DNA of 64,000 nucleotides from Azospirillum sp. B510 (GTDB lineage: Bacteria > Pseudomonadota > Alphaproteobacteria > Azospirillales > Azospirillaceae). Location of the stretch: positions 124,001-188,000 of the forward strand of contig NC_013856.1 of assembly GCF_000010725.1 (NCBI RefSeq), in the 5' to 3' direction. Made by a program: the position numbers and the translations under genes. The notes under the pieces are model-generated. The model worked only from the letters and a program-made list of their open reading frames with translations, ran no database searches and was not told where the DNA came from. Shown here piece after piece: positions 16,804 to 25,352 of the stretch (its first letter is position 1; the number at the start of each line of letters is the position of its first letter).

Positions 16804-17888
16804 GATAGCGTCCGTCAAGATGGTGGAAATTCGGATGCGCGCTGAGGTGGCCATTGTTCAGGCGGCCTTGGGTGGAGAGGTGATGGCCGGTTGGCTTTCA
16901 CTGGCCGGCGTCAGCTCGGCCATGGCCTCGACCTGCATGTAGGGGTTCTGGGTCTGCCATTCGTCGTTCTGTTCGAGGAGCACCGCGCCGATCAGTCGGA
17001 TGATGGATGCCTCACCTGGGAAGATGCCGACGACGTCGGCGCGGCGTTTGACCTCCTTGTTCAAGCGTTCCAAGGTGTTGGTGCTGTGCAGCTTGGTGCG
17101 ATGCTGGGCGGGAAAGCCCATGTAGGCAAGCACGTCATGCTCGCTGCTGTCCATGAAGGAGGCCAGCTTGGGCCATCGGTCGCGCATCTGCTCGGCGATA
17201 TGGCGGAAGGCTTGGTGAGCGGCTTCGGCGTCGGGCTGGAGAAAGGCCTGGCGCAGAGCGGCGGCGGCCATGGAGTTCTGGGCCTTGGGCACATAGGCGA
17301 GCGCGTTGCGCATCCAGTGGACTCGGCAGCGCTGCCAAGTGGCGCCCATGACACGGGCGATGGCGGCCTTCAGCCCTTCATGGGCATCGGAAATCACCAG
17401 CTTCACGCCCTTCAGGCCGCGGGCCTTGAGTTTCTTGAGAAAATCGCTCCAGAACACCTCGGCTTCCGACGGGCCGATGTGCAGGCCGACGATCTCGCGC
17501 TTGCCCTCGGTGTTGGCGGCCACGGCGATTATGGCAGCGACGGAGACGATGCGTCCACCCTCGCGCTGCTTGAGGTAGGTGGCGTCCAGCCACAGGTAAG
17601 GCCAGTCGCCCTCCAGCGGACGGTCGAGGAAGGCGTTGACCCGCTCGTCGATGTCTCGGCACAGCTTGGAGACCGTCGACTTCGAGATCCCCGACAGACC
17701 CATCGCCTGGGCCAACTCGTCAACGCGGCGGGTCGAGACACCGCCGATCCAGGCTTCCTGGATCACCGCCACCAGGGCTTTCTCGCTGGTCTTGCGGGCC
17801 TCCAGGAAGGGCGGGAAGTAACTGCCCTGACGCAGCTTGGGGATGCGCAGGTTCAGCGTGCCCAGGCGCGTATCCAGCGCCCGGTCGC
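16804..17888 (-). mobile_element. IS256-family element, copy A (left part of transposase gene deleted)
   Basis: Nearly identical to the intact element at 58022-59438 but in the opposite orientation. The terminal repeat starts GATAGCGTCCGTCAAGATGG at 16804. The match ends at 17888 within the codons for DRALDTRLG, where sequence of an IS701-like element begins. Confidence 0.9.
16858..17888 (-). pseudogene. IS256-family transposase, N-terminally truncated (copy A)
   Basis: Retains the Mutator/IS256 DDE core: WLDATYLKQREGGRIVSVAA (first Asp), KLVISDAHEGLKAAIARV (second Asp) and STNTLERLNKEVKRRADVVG (Glu). About 60 N-terminal codons are missing compared with the intact 402-residue copy at 58176, so the DNA-binding region is lost. 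It reads out of frame or into foreign sequence upstream of 17888. Presumably inactive. Confidence 0.85.
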
Positions 17889-18686
17889 TTCACCAGCCGC
17901 AAGGGTCTTCCAGTCGTCCTTCGCCAAGCCCTGCATGATGGCGGCCGGATCGGTCTGGATGAGTTGCCACTCTTCCAGGAAGCGCAGCGTATGGTTCGAA
18001 CGGACCGCCAAAACATAGGGCTGCCCGCGCTTCTCCAGCAGGTGACGGAAACGGTAATCGGATCCGTAAAGGGAATCCGCCAGCACCCAGGCACAGGGCA
18101 ATCCGTGATCCAATGCGCGGGCGATCATCTCGCACGCCATCGCCGGCTTTGTTGCAAACGAAACCGCCTCTGGCACGGACGCCCGTTTGCGGCGCTCGGC
18201 ATCGGCAGCCCAATCCTTTGGCAGGTAAAGGCGCCGGTCGATCAACGCGTGTCCGAAACGGCTGGCATAGCCGACGAATACGCCGACCTAGCAATTCTCG
18301 ATCCGTCCGGCCGTCCCAGAATACTGGCGTCCAACTCCGACCGACTGAACACCTTTCTTCAGAAATCCGGTCTCGTCCACCACCAGAACACCATCGTCAT
18401 CGCCCAATGCTTTCGGTGCATAATCGCGAACTCGATCGCATACGGCATCCGCCGACCACGAACTCCGGCCCAAAAGAGACTGAAGACGGTAAGGCCGATC
18501 CAACCCGGCCTCTTCCACCAAAAGCCAACCCGTCTTGCGCTCCGCGCCAGAAAGGAGGCCATCAATGAAGTGTCCCGCCGAGCGACGGGTTTCAGACCGA
18601 CCCAGCGCCGGAGAAAGACAGTCCTTCAACGCCAACAACGCCGAACCCCAATCGACCGTCGTTCCGCTCCACTCTGATACCGTCAT
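17889..18686 (-). pseudogene. IS701-family transposase with an amber stop and lost C-terminus
   Basis: Starts at ATG 18686 (MTVSEWSGTTVDWGSALLAL) and shares DGVLVVDETGFLKKGVQSVG and RQYSGTAGRIENC with the intact family. At 18288-18290 the codon is TAG where the other IS701 copy has CAG (ENCQIGVF). The same frame then continues as VGVFVGYASRFGHALIDRRL and VLADSLYGSDYRFRHLL, so this is a simple nonsense mutation rather than a frameshift. The end is cut off by the IS256 junction. Sequence similarity to the other IS701 here is only moderate, so it is a different element. Confidence 0.85.
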
Positions 18687-18748
18687 TGCTCCGCCTACGG
18701 CCGTGACGGACAGCGAATCACAACAGCCTAAAATCCGCAACTGTAGTA
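17889..18748 (-). mobile_element. Second IS701-family element, truncated
   Basis: The upstream end CTGTAGTA at 18741-18748 matches the TACTACAG terminus of the complete IS701 element at 14346. The other end is lost at the junction with IS256 copy A (17888/17889). Confidence 0.75.
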
Positions 18749-18765
18749 CTCGTCAGAATCACTGA

Positions 18766-19575
18766 TCAAACGACGGTGTCGCTCTTCCATTGACCCGATG
18801 CCTGGTCTGACACCTCGCGCAGGATTGCCTGCAGCGACATCATCTCTGCCGTGAGCCGGTCGGCTGGACCGGCAATCGCCATCGTCCCCATCAGGGTCCC
18901 TTCGGCGGTAAAGACAGGTGCAGCGATTGCGGCTGATCCCAGGACCATACGGCCAATGCTGACCGCCATCTTATTCACTCTGATATCCTCGATCAATCGC
19001 CGCAGCTCATCGGCGCTTGTCAGAGTCGCCGGAGTGATTCGTTCGAATTTGGCCGTCCGCAGGTAATCCTCGAGCCAGGCCTCATCCTGATAGGCCAGCA
19101 GCACATTCCCAACTGCAGAGCAATACAGAGGAAGTGTACTACCGACCGGCATCGTATAACGGATCGGGTTGCTACCGTCGATGACTTCCACGCAGCTCGC
19201 CAGTTTCGACCTGGCGTCCAAAACAGAGAAGTAAACAGTCTCTTGGACCCGGAGCGCGATTTTTTCTACATAGGGCCGGATAAGCAAGCGTAGATTTCTC
19301 GCAGCCAGCACGCTGGCAGACAATCTGAAAATGCGCGCGCCAAGCCGGTAACGTCCTCCTGAGTGGAGAAGATATCCTTCCGCCACCAGGGGGCGAAGCA
19401 GGGTGAGAAGGCTGCTTTTCGGTGCTCCGAGGTGAACCCCCAGGTCGGCCAGCGACATTCCGTCGTTCGCCTCGGCAAGGGCTTCGAAAAGCCCGAGAAT
19501 ACGCATCAGCGATCGTGGCCCGCTGATATCCTTATCGGCAGTCTTGGCTGTGGTCTTTTCAGTTTGATCGACCAT
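18766..19575 (-). CDS. IclR-family transcriptional regulator
   Basis: A 269-residue regulator of normal IclR length. The N-terminal winged helix (about residues 20-85: RSLMRILGLFEALAEANDGM, LGAPKSSLLTLLRPLVAEGY) is followed by the effector domain (about 95-255). That domain contains YRLGARIFRLSASVLAARNL, MPVGSTLPLYCSAVGNVLLA and GSAAIAAPVFTAEGTLMGTM. Proteins of this class often control aromatic or other catabolic operons. Here both neighbours are insertion sequences, so its target is not evident. It may once have controlled a divergent gene starting near 19681, or genes of the island to the right. Codon use looks like the chromosomal neighbours. Confidence 0.9.
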   Translation of the reverse strand: MVDQTEKTTAKTADKDISGPRSLMRILGLFEALAEANDGMSLADLGVHLGAPKSSLLTLLRPLVAEGYLLHSGGRYRLGARIFRLSASVLAARNLRLLIRPYVEKIALRVQETVYFSVLDARSKLASCVEVIDGSNPIRYTMPVGSTLPLYCSAVGNVLLAYQDEAWLEDYLRTAKFERITPATLTSADELRRLIEDIRVNKMAVSIGRMVLGSAAIAAPVFTAEGTLMGTMAIAGPADRLTAEMMSLQAILREVSDQASGQWKSDTVV

Positions 19576-19775
19576 GAAATAATTTCCCTCAATATTATTT
19601 GGCTTCCGGAAGCTTTAACCCGCCGGATCATAAAACATTTCATGGCTGAACGGTAAAGTCATTGGTATGCACACCATGAGATGAGGTTGCCTGCATTCTG
19701 GAAACCTATGCGTGCCGCCTATGCTGAACGGTCATTCGACAATATGAACGACCGAAGCCGCTCCGTCAAGTATGC
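19576..19775. other. IclR upstream region and possible start of a destroyed divergent gene
   Basis: This 200-bp AT-richer stretch lies upstream of iclR. An open frame from ATG 19681 (MRLPAFWKPMRAAYAERSFD) runs rightward into the first ISAs1 element at 19776-19786 and has no natural end. It may be the beginning of the gene once regulated by the IclR protein. I do not recognise it, and it could be fortuitous. Confidence 0.35.
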
Positions 19776-19785
19776 CACCCAGGGC
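19776..19785. repeat. 10-bp CACCCAGGGC, left flank of ISAs1 element 1
   Basis: Identical to 21053-21062 and 22287-22296. ISAs1 elements generate 8-10 bp target duplications, and this 10-mer abuts the terminal repeat CAGGGCGATTC at 19786. Confidence 0.85.
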
Positions 19786-21052
19786 CAGGGCGATTCAAAG
19801 AAAGCCGTTTTTGACGGTTGCGATTGTGGCACAGCGATCTTCGGCGCATGCCATGCGGACGGCGGGGAGTGGGGCGCCGAAGAGATTGGCGATGCCCAGC
19901 ATGGTGTTGCGCAGCATCGCCATGGCCTGTGGCACGGCGCCGGATCGCACCCGGCTGGCGTCTTCGCTCAAGAGGACGTCACGCCTCCAGTGCAGGCGGT
20001 TCTCGATGCCCCAGTGGTCGCGGGCGAGCGCGAGCAGCGCCGCAGGCGAGGCGTGGTCGCGGTCCAGGCTGGTGATGACGTAGACGGTTTCGTGCGAGAT
20101 CGCGCCCTTGACCTCGCGGGTCCGCTCGATGCGGCAGACCTGCGCCACGCCGGGCCAGTCGAGCGCGGGAACGACCTCGCGGCTGACGGTGATGCGGCGG
20201 GTTTCGATGCGCCCGTGCCCCTTCTCCACGGTCTGCGCGCCCTCACGGTCCGGCGGCGGCCCGTCCAGGGCGGGAGGCGGGGGCTGGCCCTGGAACGCCG
20301 CCACCAGCTCCGGGGGGAAAAGCGTCACCGAAGGCGACGGCGAGATCGGCCATCAGCGCCGGTTGGTTGGCTTTGACGGTGAACAGATAATCGCCGCCGC
20401 CGTCGCGGATGGCTTGGCAGATGGCGCGCTGACAGAACACCGCATCCCCGGTGATTACCGCACCGCCCAGCGGCAGGCTCTTGAGCAGCGTCAGCGCGGC
20501 GGTGATCTCGTTGGCTTCGGGCGGCACCCGCAACTGGCCGATCACCGTCCCCAGCCGGCTGGCGAAGGCGGCCAGCAGATGCACGCCTTCGCTGCCATCG
20601 TGCCCGGCCGGCGCGCTGCCCTTCAGGCGCTTGCCGTCGAGCGCCACATGTCCGACCGGGCCGGAGCCGCGCGCCCATTCCCCCAACACCGCCTCGGCCG
20701 CCGTAACGTCCAAAGCCTTGAAGAAATAGTGGTACATGGCGTGACACGGCGCCCGCTCCAGGCCCAGCAGGTAAAGAGCCTCGGGCGGCAACCGTCGCCC
20801 CCAGCGAAAGATCGCCATCAGGTCGTTGGCCCCCGCCAGCATCGCCGAAAGCGCCAAATCAAAACCGATGCCAGAGGGTACTGCCGCCCCTTCCGGCCCC
20901 GGCGATCCGGGATCGCTCCCACAACCTCCCACAACGTCCGCGGTCCACCCCTCATCGCTCCGACTCTCCGGCTCGGTTCCTGCCGATAGCCTTGTGAATC
21001 AACCGACGACTCGCGTCACCCGAATTTCATCCACCTTCTCTGAATCGCCCTG
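19786..21052 (-). mobile_element. ISAs1-family element 1
   Basis: Terminal repeats CAGGGCGATTC (19786-19796) and its complement GAATCGCCCTG (21042-21052) are bordered on both sides by CACCCAGGGC. It contains a broken transposase gene on the minus strand. Confidence 0.85.
19795..20955 (-). pseudogene. ISAs1-family transposase, two frameshifts
   Basis: From ATG 20955 the first frame gives MRGGPRTLWEVVGAIPDRRG, the usual ISAs1 start. At about 20865 the coherent frame changes (LALSAMLAGANDLMAIFRWG, VGHVALDGKRLKGSAPAGHD, ITGDAVFCQRAICQAIRDGG). At about 20250-20325 it changes again (VEKGHGRIETRRITVSREVV, LARDHWGIENRLHWRRDVLL, MLRNTMLGIANLFG). All family blocks are present in order, so two small indels have inactivated a full-length gene. 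Confidence 0.85.
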
Positions 21053-21062
21053 CACCCAGGGC
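21053..21062. repeat. 10-bp CACCCAGGGC between ISAs1 elements 1 and 2
   Basis: Second copy of the 10-mer. It abuts the right end of element 1 (GAATCGCCCTG) and the left end of element 2 (CAGGGTCATCGCATTTGG). Confidence 0.9.
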
Positions 21063-22286
21063 CAGGGTCATCGCATTTGGCCGAGGATGGATCTTGCGAA
21101 GTCGTCGGACCATCCTGAGCGTTTTCGCTTTCGGCGGACGGAGATATCGCGCCGGGCCCGGTTCAGGATGTTGAGCGCGAGCTTGCGGAGGGTGGCGAGG
21201 TTTTCCGGCCCGTGCTCCTTGCGGTTGCGGGCGCGATCCTCGTCGAAGACGACGTCGAGCACCCAGTGCAATCCGTTTTCGATCGACCAATGGGCGCGGG
21301 CGGCCGCCAGATAGTCGGCCGCGCTGAGCGCGCGCGAGGCGATGTGGTAGTGCCGGGTCACGGTGGACTTGCCGCGATGCTCGACTTTAGCCTCGATCAA
21401 GCCCACACAGGCCATGCCGGGCGGCAGGACCGGTTCGCTGCTGGCCGATTTGGGCCCGCGCAGCCAATCCAGTTCGTGACAGACCCAGGCCCGCCGGGTC
21501 TCGATCCGGCCGTGATCGGCGTCGGTGGTCGTGGCACTCGCCAGCCCGGCGCACAGTTCCGGGTCGGTGAAGTACTCCTCGACCATGGCGAGCAGGGCGG
21601 GATGGTTGCCCTTCAGCCGCAGCAGGTAGTCGCCGCCGCGCTCCCGGATGAGGCGGGCGGTCTCCTCCTGACAATGGATGGCGTCGGCGGTGACCAGATG
21701 GCCCTGGAGGTCCAGGCACTCCAGCAGGGCACGGGCGGCCAGGATCTCGCTGTCGCCCTCGGCCACTCGGTAGCTGTGCTGGCCCACCACCAGCCGTGTC
21801 GCCGAGGCGAACGCCGTCACCACAGCCAGCGGGTTGGACCGGGCCGCGTCATCGAAGGAGCGGCGCAGCGTCTTGCCGTCGATGGCGATCACCCCAGCCC
21901 CGGCCGTTCCAAGCCCCTCCAGGAAACGGCCAAAGCAGGCGGCAAAGGCCACCGGGTCCAACAGCCGGAAGATGCGCGAGAAGGTGTCGTGGCTCGGCAC
22001 CCCGTTCTCCAGACGCAAAAACGACCGAAACAGCACCTCGCGATCCACGGCGAAGTCGGCAAAGTCGGCACAGCTCTCCGCCCCGCACACCGTTGCCGTC
22101 AGCGCGATCGTCAGGATCTCCAGCAGGTCATGCCGCTTGGCGTTGCCCGTGCGTGGGTCCGGCAACGCATCAAACGCTTTCTCAAACCACGACTGCATCG
22201 GGGGCTCCAAAATCGGCGATAAAGCCCCTTACAGAATCCTTTTCTCTCACACACGCTACTCAATTTTTCCAAATGCGATTCCCCTG
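21063..22286 (-). mobile_element. ISAs1-family element 2, complete
   Basis: Terminal repeats CAGGGTCATCGCATTTGG (21063) and the complement CCAAATGCGATTCCCCTG (to 22286) are bordered on both sides by the 10-bp CACCCAGGGC, a clear target-site duplication. Confidence 0.9.
21068..22198 (-). CDS. ISAs1-family transposase, intact
   Basis: A full-length DDE transposase of 376 residues from ATG 22198, which has GGAG six bases upstream; an in-frame TTG at 22210 is less likely. It carries the ISAs1 N-terminal block FDALPDPRTGNAKRHDLLEI, GVIAIDGKTLRRSFDDAARS (first Asp), GHLVTADAIHCQEETARLI (second Asp), DHGRIETRRAWV and ARAHWSIENGLHWVLDVVF (Glu region). The reading frame is uninterrupted and the element has both ends, so it is potentially active. 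Confidence 0.92.
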   Translation of the reverse strand: MQSWFEKAFDALPDPRTGNAKRHDLLEILTIALTATVCGAESCADFADFAVDREVLFRSFLRLENGVPSHDTFSRIFRLLDPVAFAACFGRFLEGLGTAGAGVIAIDGKTLRRSFDDAARSNPLAVVTAFASATRLVVGQHSYRVAEGDSEILAARALLECLDLQGHLVTADAIHCQEETARLIRERGGDYLLRLKGNHPALLAMVEEYFTDPELCAGLASATTTDADHGRIETRRAWVCHELDWLRGPKSASSEPVLPPGMACVGLIEAKVEHRGKSTVTRHYHIASRALSAADYLAAARAHWSIENGLHWVLDVVFDEDRARNRKEHGPENLATLRKLALNILNRARRDISVRRKRKRSGWSDDFARSILGQMR

Positions 22287-22296
22287 CACCCAGGGC
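22287..22296. repeat. 10-bp CACCCAGGGC between ISAs1 elements 2 and 3
   Basis: Third copy of the 10-mer. On its right the terminal repeat CAGGGGAATCGCAT of a third ISAs1 element begins at once. Confidence 0.9.
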
Positions 22297-22582
22297 CAGG
22301 GGAATCGCATACGGAAAAGCCTTGCCATTCCTATCGGATTTGATTCTACCCGGCGGACCGATTTGGGCGTTGGGGGAACGAGATGGAAGGGTTCAAAGCG
22401 TGCTTTGGAGCGCTGGACGATCCACGACGGGGCAATGCTCGTCAACACGACCTTCATGAAATGCTGATGATCGCTCTCTGCACGTTCCTGTGCGGTGGGC
22501 GAACCTGCATCGACATGGCGGAGTTCGCTGACGAACGTCAGGAGTTTCTGGGCGAATTCCTCACCTTAAAGGGCGGTCCGCC
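22297..22582 (+). mobile_element. ISAs1-family element 3, left fragment
   Basis: Begins with the ISAs1 terminus CAGGGGAATCGCATACGG and holds the start of a transposase gene on the plus strand. It is cut at 22582/22583 by the end of the IS21 element, and the rest is not found in the window. Confidence 0.85.
22383..22582 (+). pseudogene. ISAs1-family transposase, N-terminal fragment
   Basis: ATG 22383 opens MEGFKACFGALDDPRRGNAR, then LHEMLMIALCTFLCGGRTCI and ADERQEFLGEFLTLKGG. These match the N-terminal domain of the intact ISAs1 transposase at 21068 (DALPDPRTGNAKRHDLLEIL, FLRLENGVPSHDTF). The coding sequence ends at the IS21 boundary after about 65 codons. Confidence 0.85.
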
Positions 22583-22734
22583 TGCGTATTTCGGCGAATT
22601 CGCCCAGGCGTTTCGGTTGAAAGCGCCCACCGTTTCGGCGAAAGCGCCCACCCGAATTGCAAGCTGGTGGGAGCCGGGGCCGAACCCTGGATTTACGTTA
22701 TGAAGGTTGTGGGTTTGGTTGCCAAGCACCGGCC

Positions 22735-23490
22735 TTAGGTGTCGGGGGTTTCGCTGGCGGCATCGGCCTTGGTGCGGCGCATGGAGTCGCCATGCAGGTC
22801 GATGCGGTAGGCCCGATGCACGAGGCGGTCGAGGATGGCGTCGGCGTAGGTGGCATCGCCGATGAGCCGATGCCAGTTGGCCACGGGAACTTGGGTGGCC
22901 AGCATGGTTGCGGCCCGGTCGTGGCGGTCATCGATCACCTCCATCAGGTCCAGGCGCTGAGGCGCGGTCAGCTCGGTCATCGCCCAGTCATCCAGGATCA
23001 GCAGGTCGAGCCGGGCGATCCGTCGCAGCAGCCGGGCGAGCGAACCGTCCAGGCGGGCGGTGGCCAGATCGTCCAGCAGGCGGGTCAGCCGGGTGTAGAG
23101 TACGCTGTGGCCTTCCCGCGCCGCCTGGTTGCCGAGTGCACAGGCCAGCCAGGTCTTGCCGATCCCGGTCGGGCCGGTGATCAGAACCGGCCGGTTCTCC
23201 TTCACCCAGCGCCCGGTGGCCAGCTCGCGCACAACACCGCGATCGAGCCCACGCGGGGTGCGCAGGTCGAGGTCCTCCAGGCAGGCCGTCTGGCGCAGCC
23301 GGGCACGTTTCAGTCGGCTGGCGAGTGCGGTGTTGGCGCGCTCTGCCGCTTCCCGCTCGATCAGCGTGCCCAACTGCTCGTCGAAGGCCAGTTGGCCGCG
23401 ATCGGGCAGGCGTTCCAGCGCCTCCAACCCCTTGGCCATGCCGTACAGCCGCAACTGGCGCAGCCGCTCGTGGTTGACGTGCTTCATCAT
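22735..23490 (-). CDS. istB: IstB helper ATPase of IS21
   Basis: A 251-residue AAA+ ATPase that assists the IstA transposase. The start is MMKHVNHERLRQLRLYGMAK at 23490, 10 bp downstream of the istA stop. Walker A is ITGPTGIGKTWLACALGNQA and Walker B is LDLLILDDWAMTEL. Sensor/arginine region DRHDRAATMLATQVPVANWH and the C-terminal block YADAILDRLVHRAYRIDL are typical of IstB. The length is normal and the frame intact. Confidence 0.93.
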   Translation of the reverse strand: MMKHVNHERLRQLRLYGMAKGLEALERLPDRGQLAFDEQLGTLIEREAAERANTALASRLKRARLRQTACLEDLDLRTPRGLDRGVVRELATGRWVKENRPVLITGPTGIGKTWLACALGNQAAREGHSVLYTRLTRLLDDLATARLDGSLARLLRRIARLDLLILDDWAMTELTAPQRLDLMEVIDDRHDRAATMLATQVPVANWHRLIGDATYADAILDRLVHRAYRIDLHGDSMRRTKADAASETPDT

Positions 23491-23500
23491 CGTATCTCCG

Positions 23501-25015
23501 TCAGTGATAGTAGGAAGGGCCGCGCAGATTGGTGTGCTCGCCGGCACCGGCCGCGTCCGCCGTTGTGGCCGGGGGAGCGGTCAACCAGCGCTGGACGTAG
23601 CGGTAGGATCCGACGTTGGCCTCCAGCGCCGCCTGGCAGGCTTGCTCCAGCCGGCTGGTGCCGTGGGTGGCCGCCAAGCGGATCAGGCCGATCCCGGCCC
23701 GCACCGCCTGTTCGGGGTGATCGGCGCCGGCCAGGATGCGTTCGAACAGCAGCGCGGCGGCCGGGCCGATGGCGGCCAGTTCGGTCTGGATGGCATCGGG
23801 GGTGAAGCGGGCGACGGCCCGGTGGTTGGCGGGGCGATGGGCGTCCAGCGTCACGGTGGCGCCGTCCTGCCGGCGGACATGGCAGGCCATCCGCTTGCCG
23901 CGCAGGAAGACGCTGATCACGCCGGCGGTGCTGTGCACGTCGACCGTCTTGCCGATCAGCGTGTGGGGCACCGAGTAGACGCCGCCGTCGAGAGCGAGAT
24001 GATAGTCGGGCGGGACCTTGTGGCGCGCCCAGGTGCCCGGCACGAAGCGGTCCGGCGGCAAGGGGCGCAGGGTCGGCTGCTCCTCGGCGGCGAACAGGCC
24101 GGCGCGCGTGTCCTGCGGCCGGCGGCTCAAGGGAGCGGCATTGAGGGTGGCCAGCTTGTCGCGCAAGGCCGCGTTGGCGGCGTCCAGCGTGGCGAAGGGC
24201 GTATCGCGCAGCGGGGCCAGCACCCGCCGCTCGACCTGCTGCACGCCGTTCTCGGCGCTGGGCTTGTCGCGCGGGCGCCGCACCCGGGCCGGCAGGACGG
24301 CGGTGCGGTAGTGCCGGGCGAGATCGTGATAAGCCGGGTTGATCGCCGGATCGTAGAAGGAGGCGTGGCTGACGCCGACCTTGAGGTTATCCGGCACCAG
24401 CTTGCCCGGCACGCCGCCCAGATGTTCGAACAGCCGGGCGTGGGAGGCCAGCCACTCCTCCGCCTGCTGGGTCCAGGTCGCCTCGGCATAGACGTAGCCC
24501 GAATACGGCAGGCAGGCGACAAACACCTGGGCCTGCCGCGCCTCAGCGCCGAGCCCGACGGTCAGCGTCATCCCAGCGTAATCAACCTCGATCGCCGCCC
24601 CCGGCCGATGTTCCCGGCGCAGACGCGGCTCGGCATGAGCACCCTGCCATGCCCGGAAATGCTGGACGAATTGGGTGTAGCGATAGCCGCCGGGATGGAC
24701 CTCCAGGTATTCCTCCCACAGCAGCCGCAGCGTTACGCCACGGCGGCCGAGTTCCCGGCTGATGTGCCGCCAGTCGGGCACCGGGCGCGCCGACGTGACC
24801 GGAGGCGGGAACAGCCGCTCCTCCAGCTCGACGTCCGTCCAGCCCAGCACATCCGCGTACTGCAGCCCGGAGGCCCGTAGCCGCTCCAGGTAATCGCGCA
24901 CGGTGCTGCGCGGCAGCCGGCAGGCATCGGCAATCTGCCGTTGGCTGGCGCCAAACTCATCCCGCAGACGAAGGACTTCTCTGATCCGCCGCATGTCCGA
25001 CCTCGCTCGGGGCAT
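23501..25015 (-). CDS. istA: IstA transposase of IS21
   Basis: A 504-residue DDE transposase from ATG 25015, preceded by AAGGAGGAT at good spacing; this decides against the longer in-frame start. It has an N-terminal helix-turn-helix (RRIREVLRLRDEFGASQRQI, then CRLPRSTVRDYLERL). The integrase-like core follows: IEVDYAGMTLTVG, VPGKLVPDNLKVGVS and RRPRDKPSAENGVQQVERRV. A C-terminal beta-rich domain ends in PSYYH. The frame is intact and with istB the element looks autonomous. Confidence 0.93.
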   Translation of the reverse strand: MPRARSDMRRIREVLRLRDEFGASQRQIADACRLPRSTVRDYLERLRASGLQYADVLGWTDVELEERLFPPPVTSARPVPDWRHISRELGRRGVTLRLLWEEYLEVHPGGYRYTQFVQHFRAWQGAHAEPRLRREHRPGAAIEVDYAGMTLTVGLGAEARQAQVFVACLPYSGYVYAEATWTQQAEEWLASHARLFEHLGGVPGKLVPDNLKVGVSHASFYDPAINPAYHDLARHYRTAVLPARVRRPRDKPSAENGVQQVERRVLAPLRDTPFATLDAANAALRDKLATLNAAPLSRRPQDTRAGLFAAEEQPTLRPLPPDRFVPGTWARHKVPPDYHLALDGGVYSVPHTLIGKTVDVHSTAGVISVFLRGKRMACHVRRQDGATVTLDAHRPANHRAVARFTPDAIQTELAAIGPAAALLFERILAGADHPEQAVRAGIGLIRLAATHGTSRLEQACQAALEANVGSYRYVQRWLTAPPATTADAAGAGEHTNLRGPSYYH

Positions 25016-25191
25016 CCCGATCCTCCTTGGCCTGTGCCGTGGAAAGATCATGGGGATGCCAAAGGCTGGTTCGGACCCCGATACCACCACTCCTACGGGT
25101 GGGCGAATTCACCGAAACGGCTGGGCGCTTTCACCGTTCTGCCCGGGCGCTTTCCGCCGTTCCCGCTGGGTGCTTTCCGCCGAAATATGCA

Positions 25192-25346
25192 GTCAGGGCA
25201 TGGAACCACTGCTCGCCTGGGCCGAACACGGCCAGGCAACCGTCCTCCGGCTCCAGCTCGATGGCAATGTCGATCAGCCATTCGACGTCCTCGCCGAGGA
25301 TCTCGGCGACGCGCTCCATGGTCACGAGGTTGCGGGTTCTGGCCAT
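25192..25346 (-). pseudogene. Small IS66-associated ORF, C-terminus lost
   Basis: Seven bases after the tnpC stop an ORF begins MARTRNLVTMERVAEILGED and continues VEWLIDIAIELEPEDGCLAV. Short ORFs of this kind follow tnpC in several alphaproteobacterial IS66 elements, and their role is unknown to me. The IS21 end replaces the natural C-terminus; translation would run on into IS21 sequence to 25131. Confidence 0.65.
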
Positions 25347-25352
25347 GGTTCC

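Larger units (their letters stand above)
22583..25191 (-). mobile_element. IS21-family element, complete
   Basis: Ends TGCGTATTTCGGCG (22583) and, as complement, TGCATATTTCGGCG (to 25191). Inside each end are several short direct repeats of the AAAGCGCCCACC type, the multiple transposase-binding repeats seen in IS21 ends. It encodes istA and istB. No target duplication is seen: the left flank is ISAs1 and the right flank is IS66 sequence, which suggests a deletion beside the element. Confidence 0.9.

Noticed and set aside
22735-25015. IstB ATPase as a DnaC-like replication protein of a plasmid
   Set aside because: It is directly downstream of an IstA transposase and bounded by IS21 ends.
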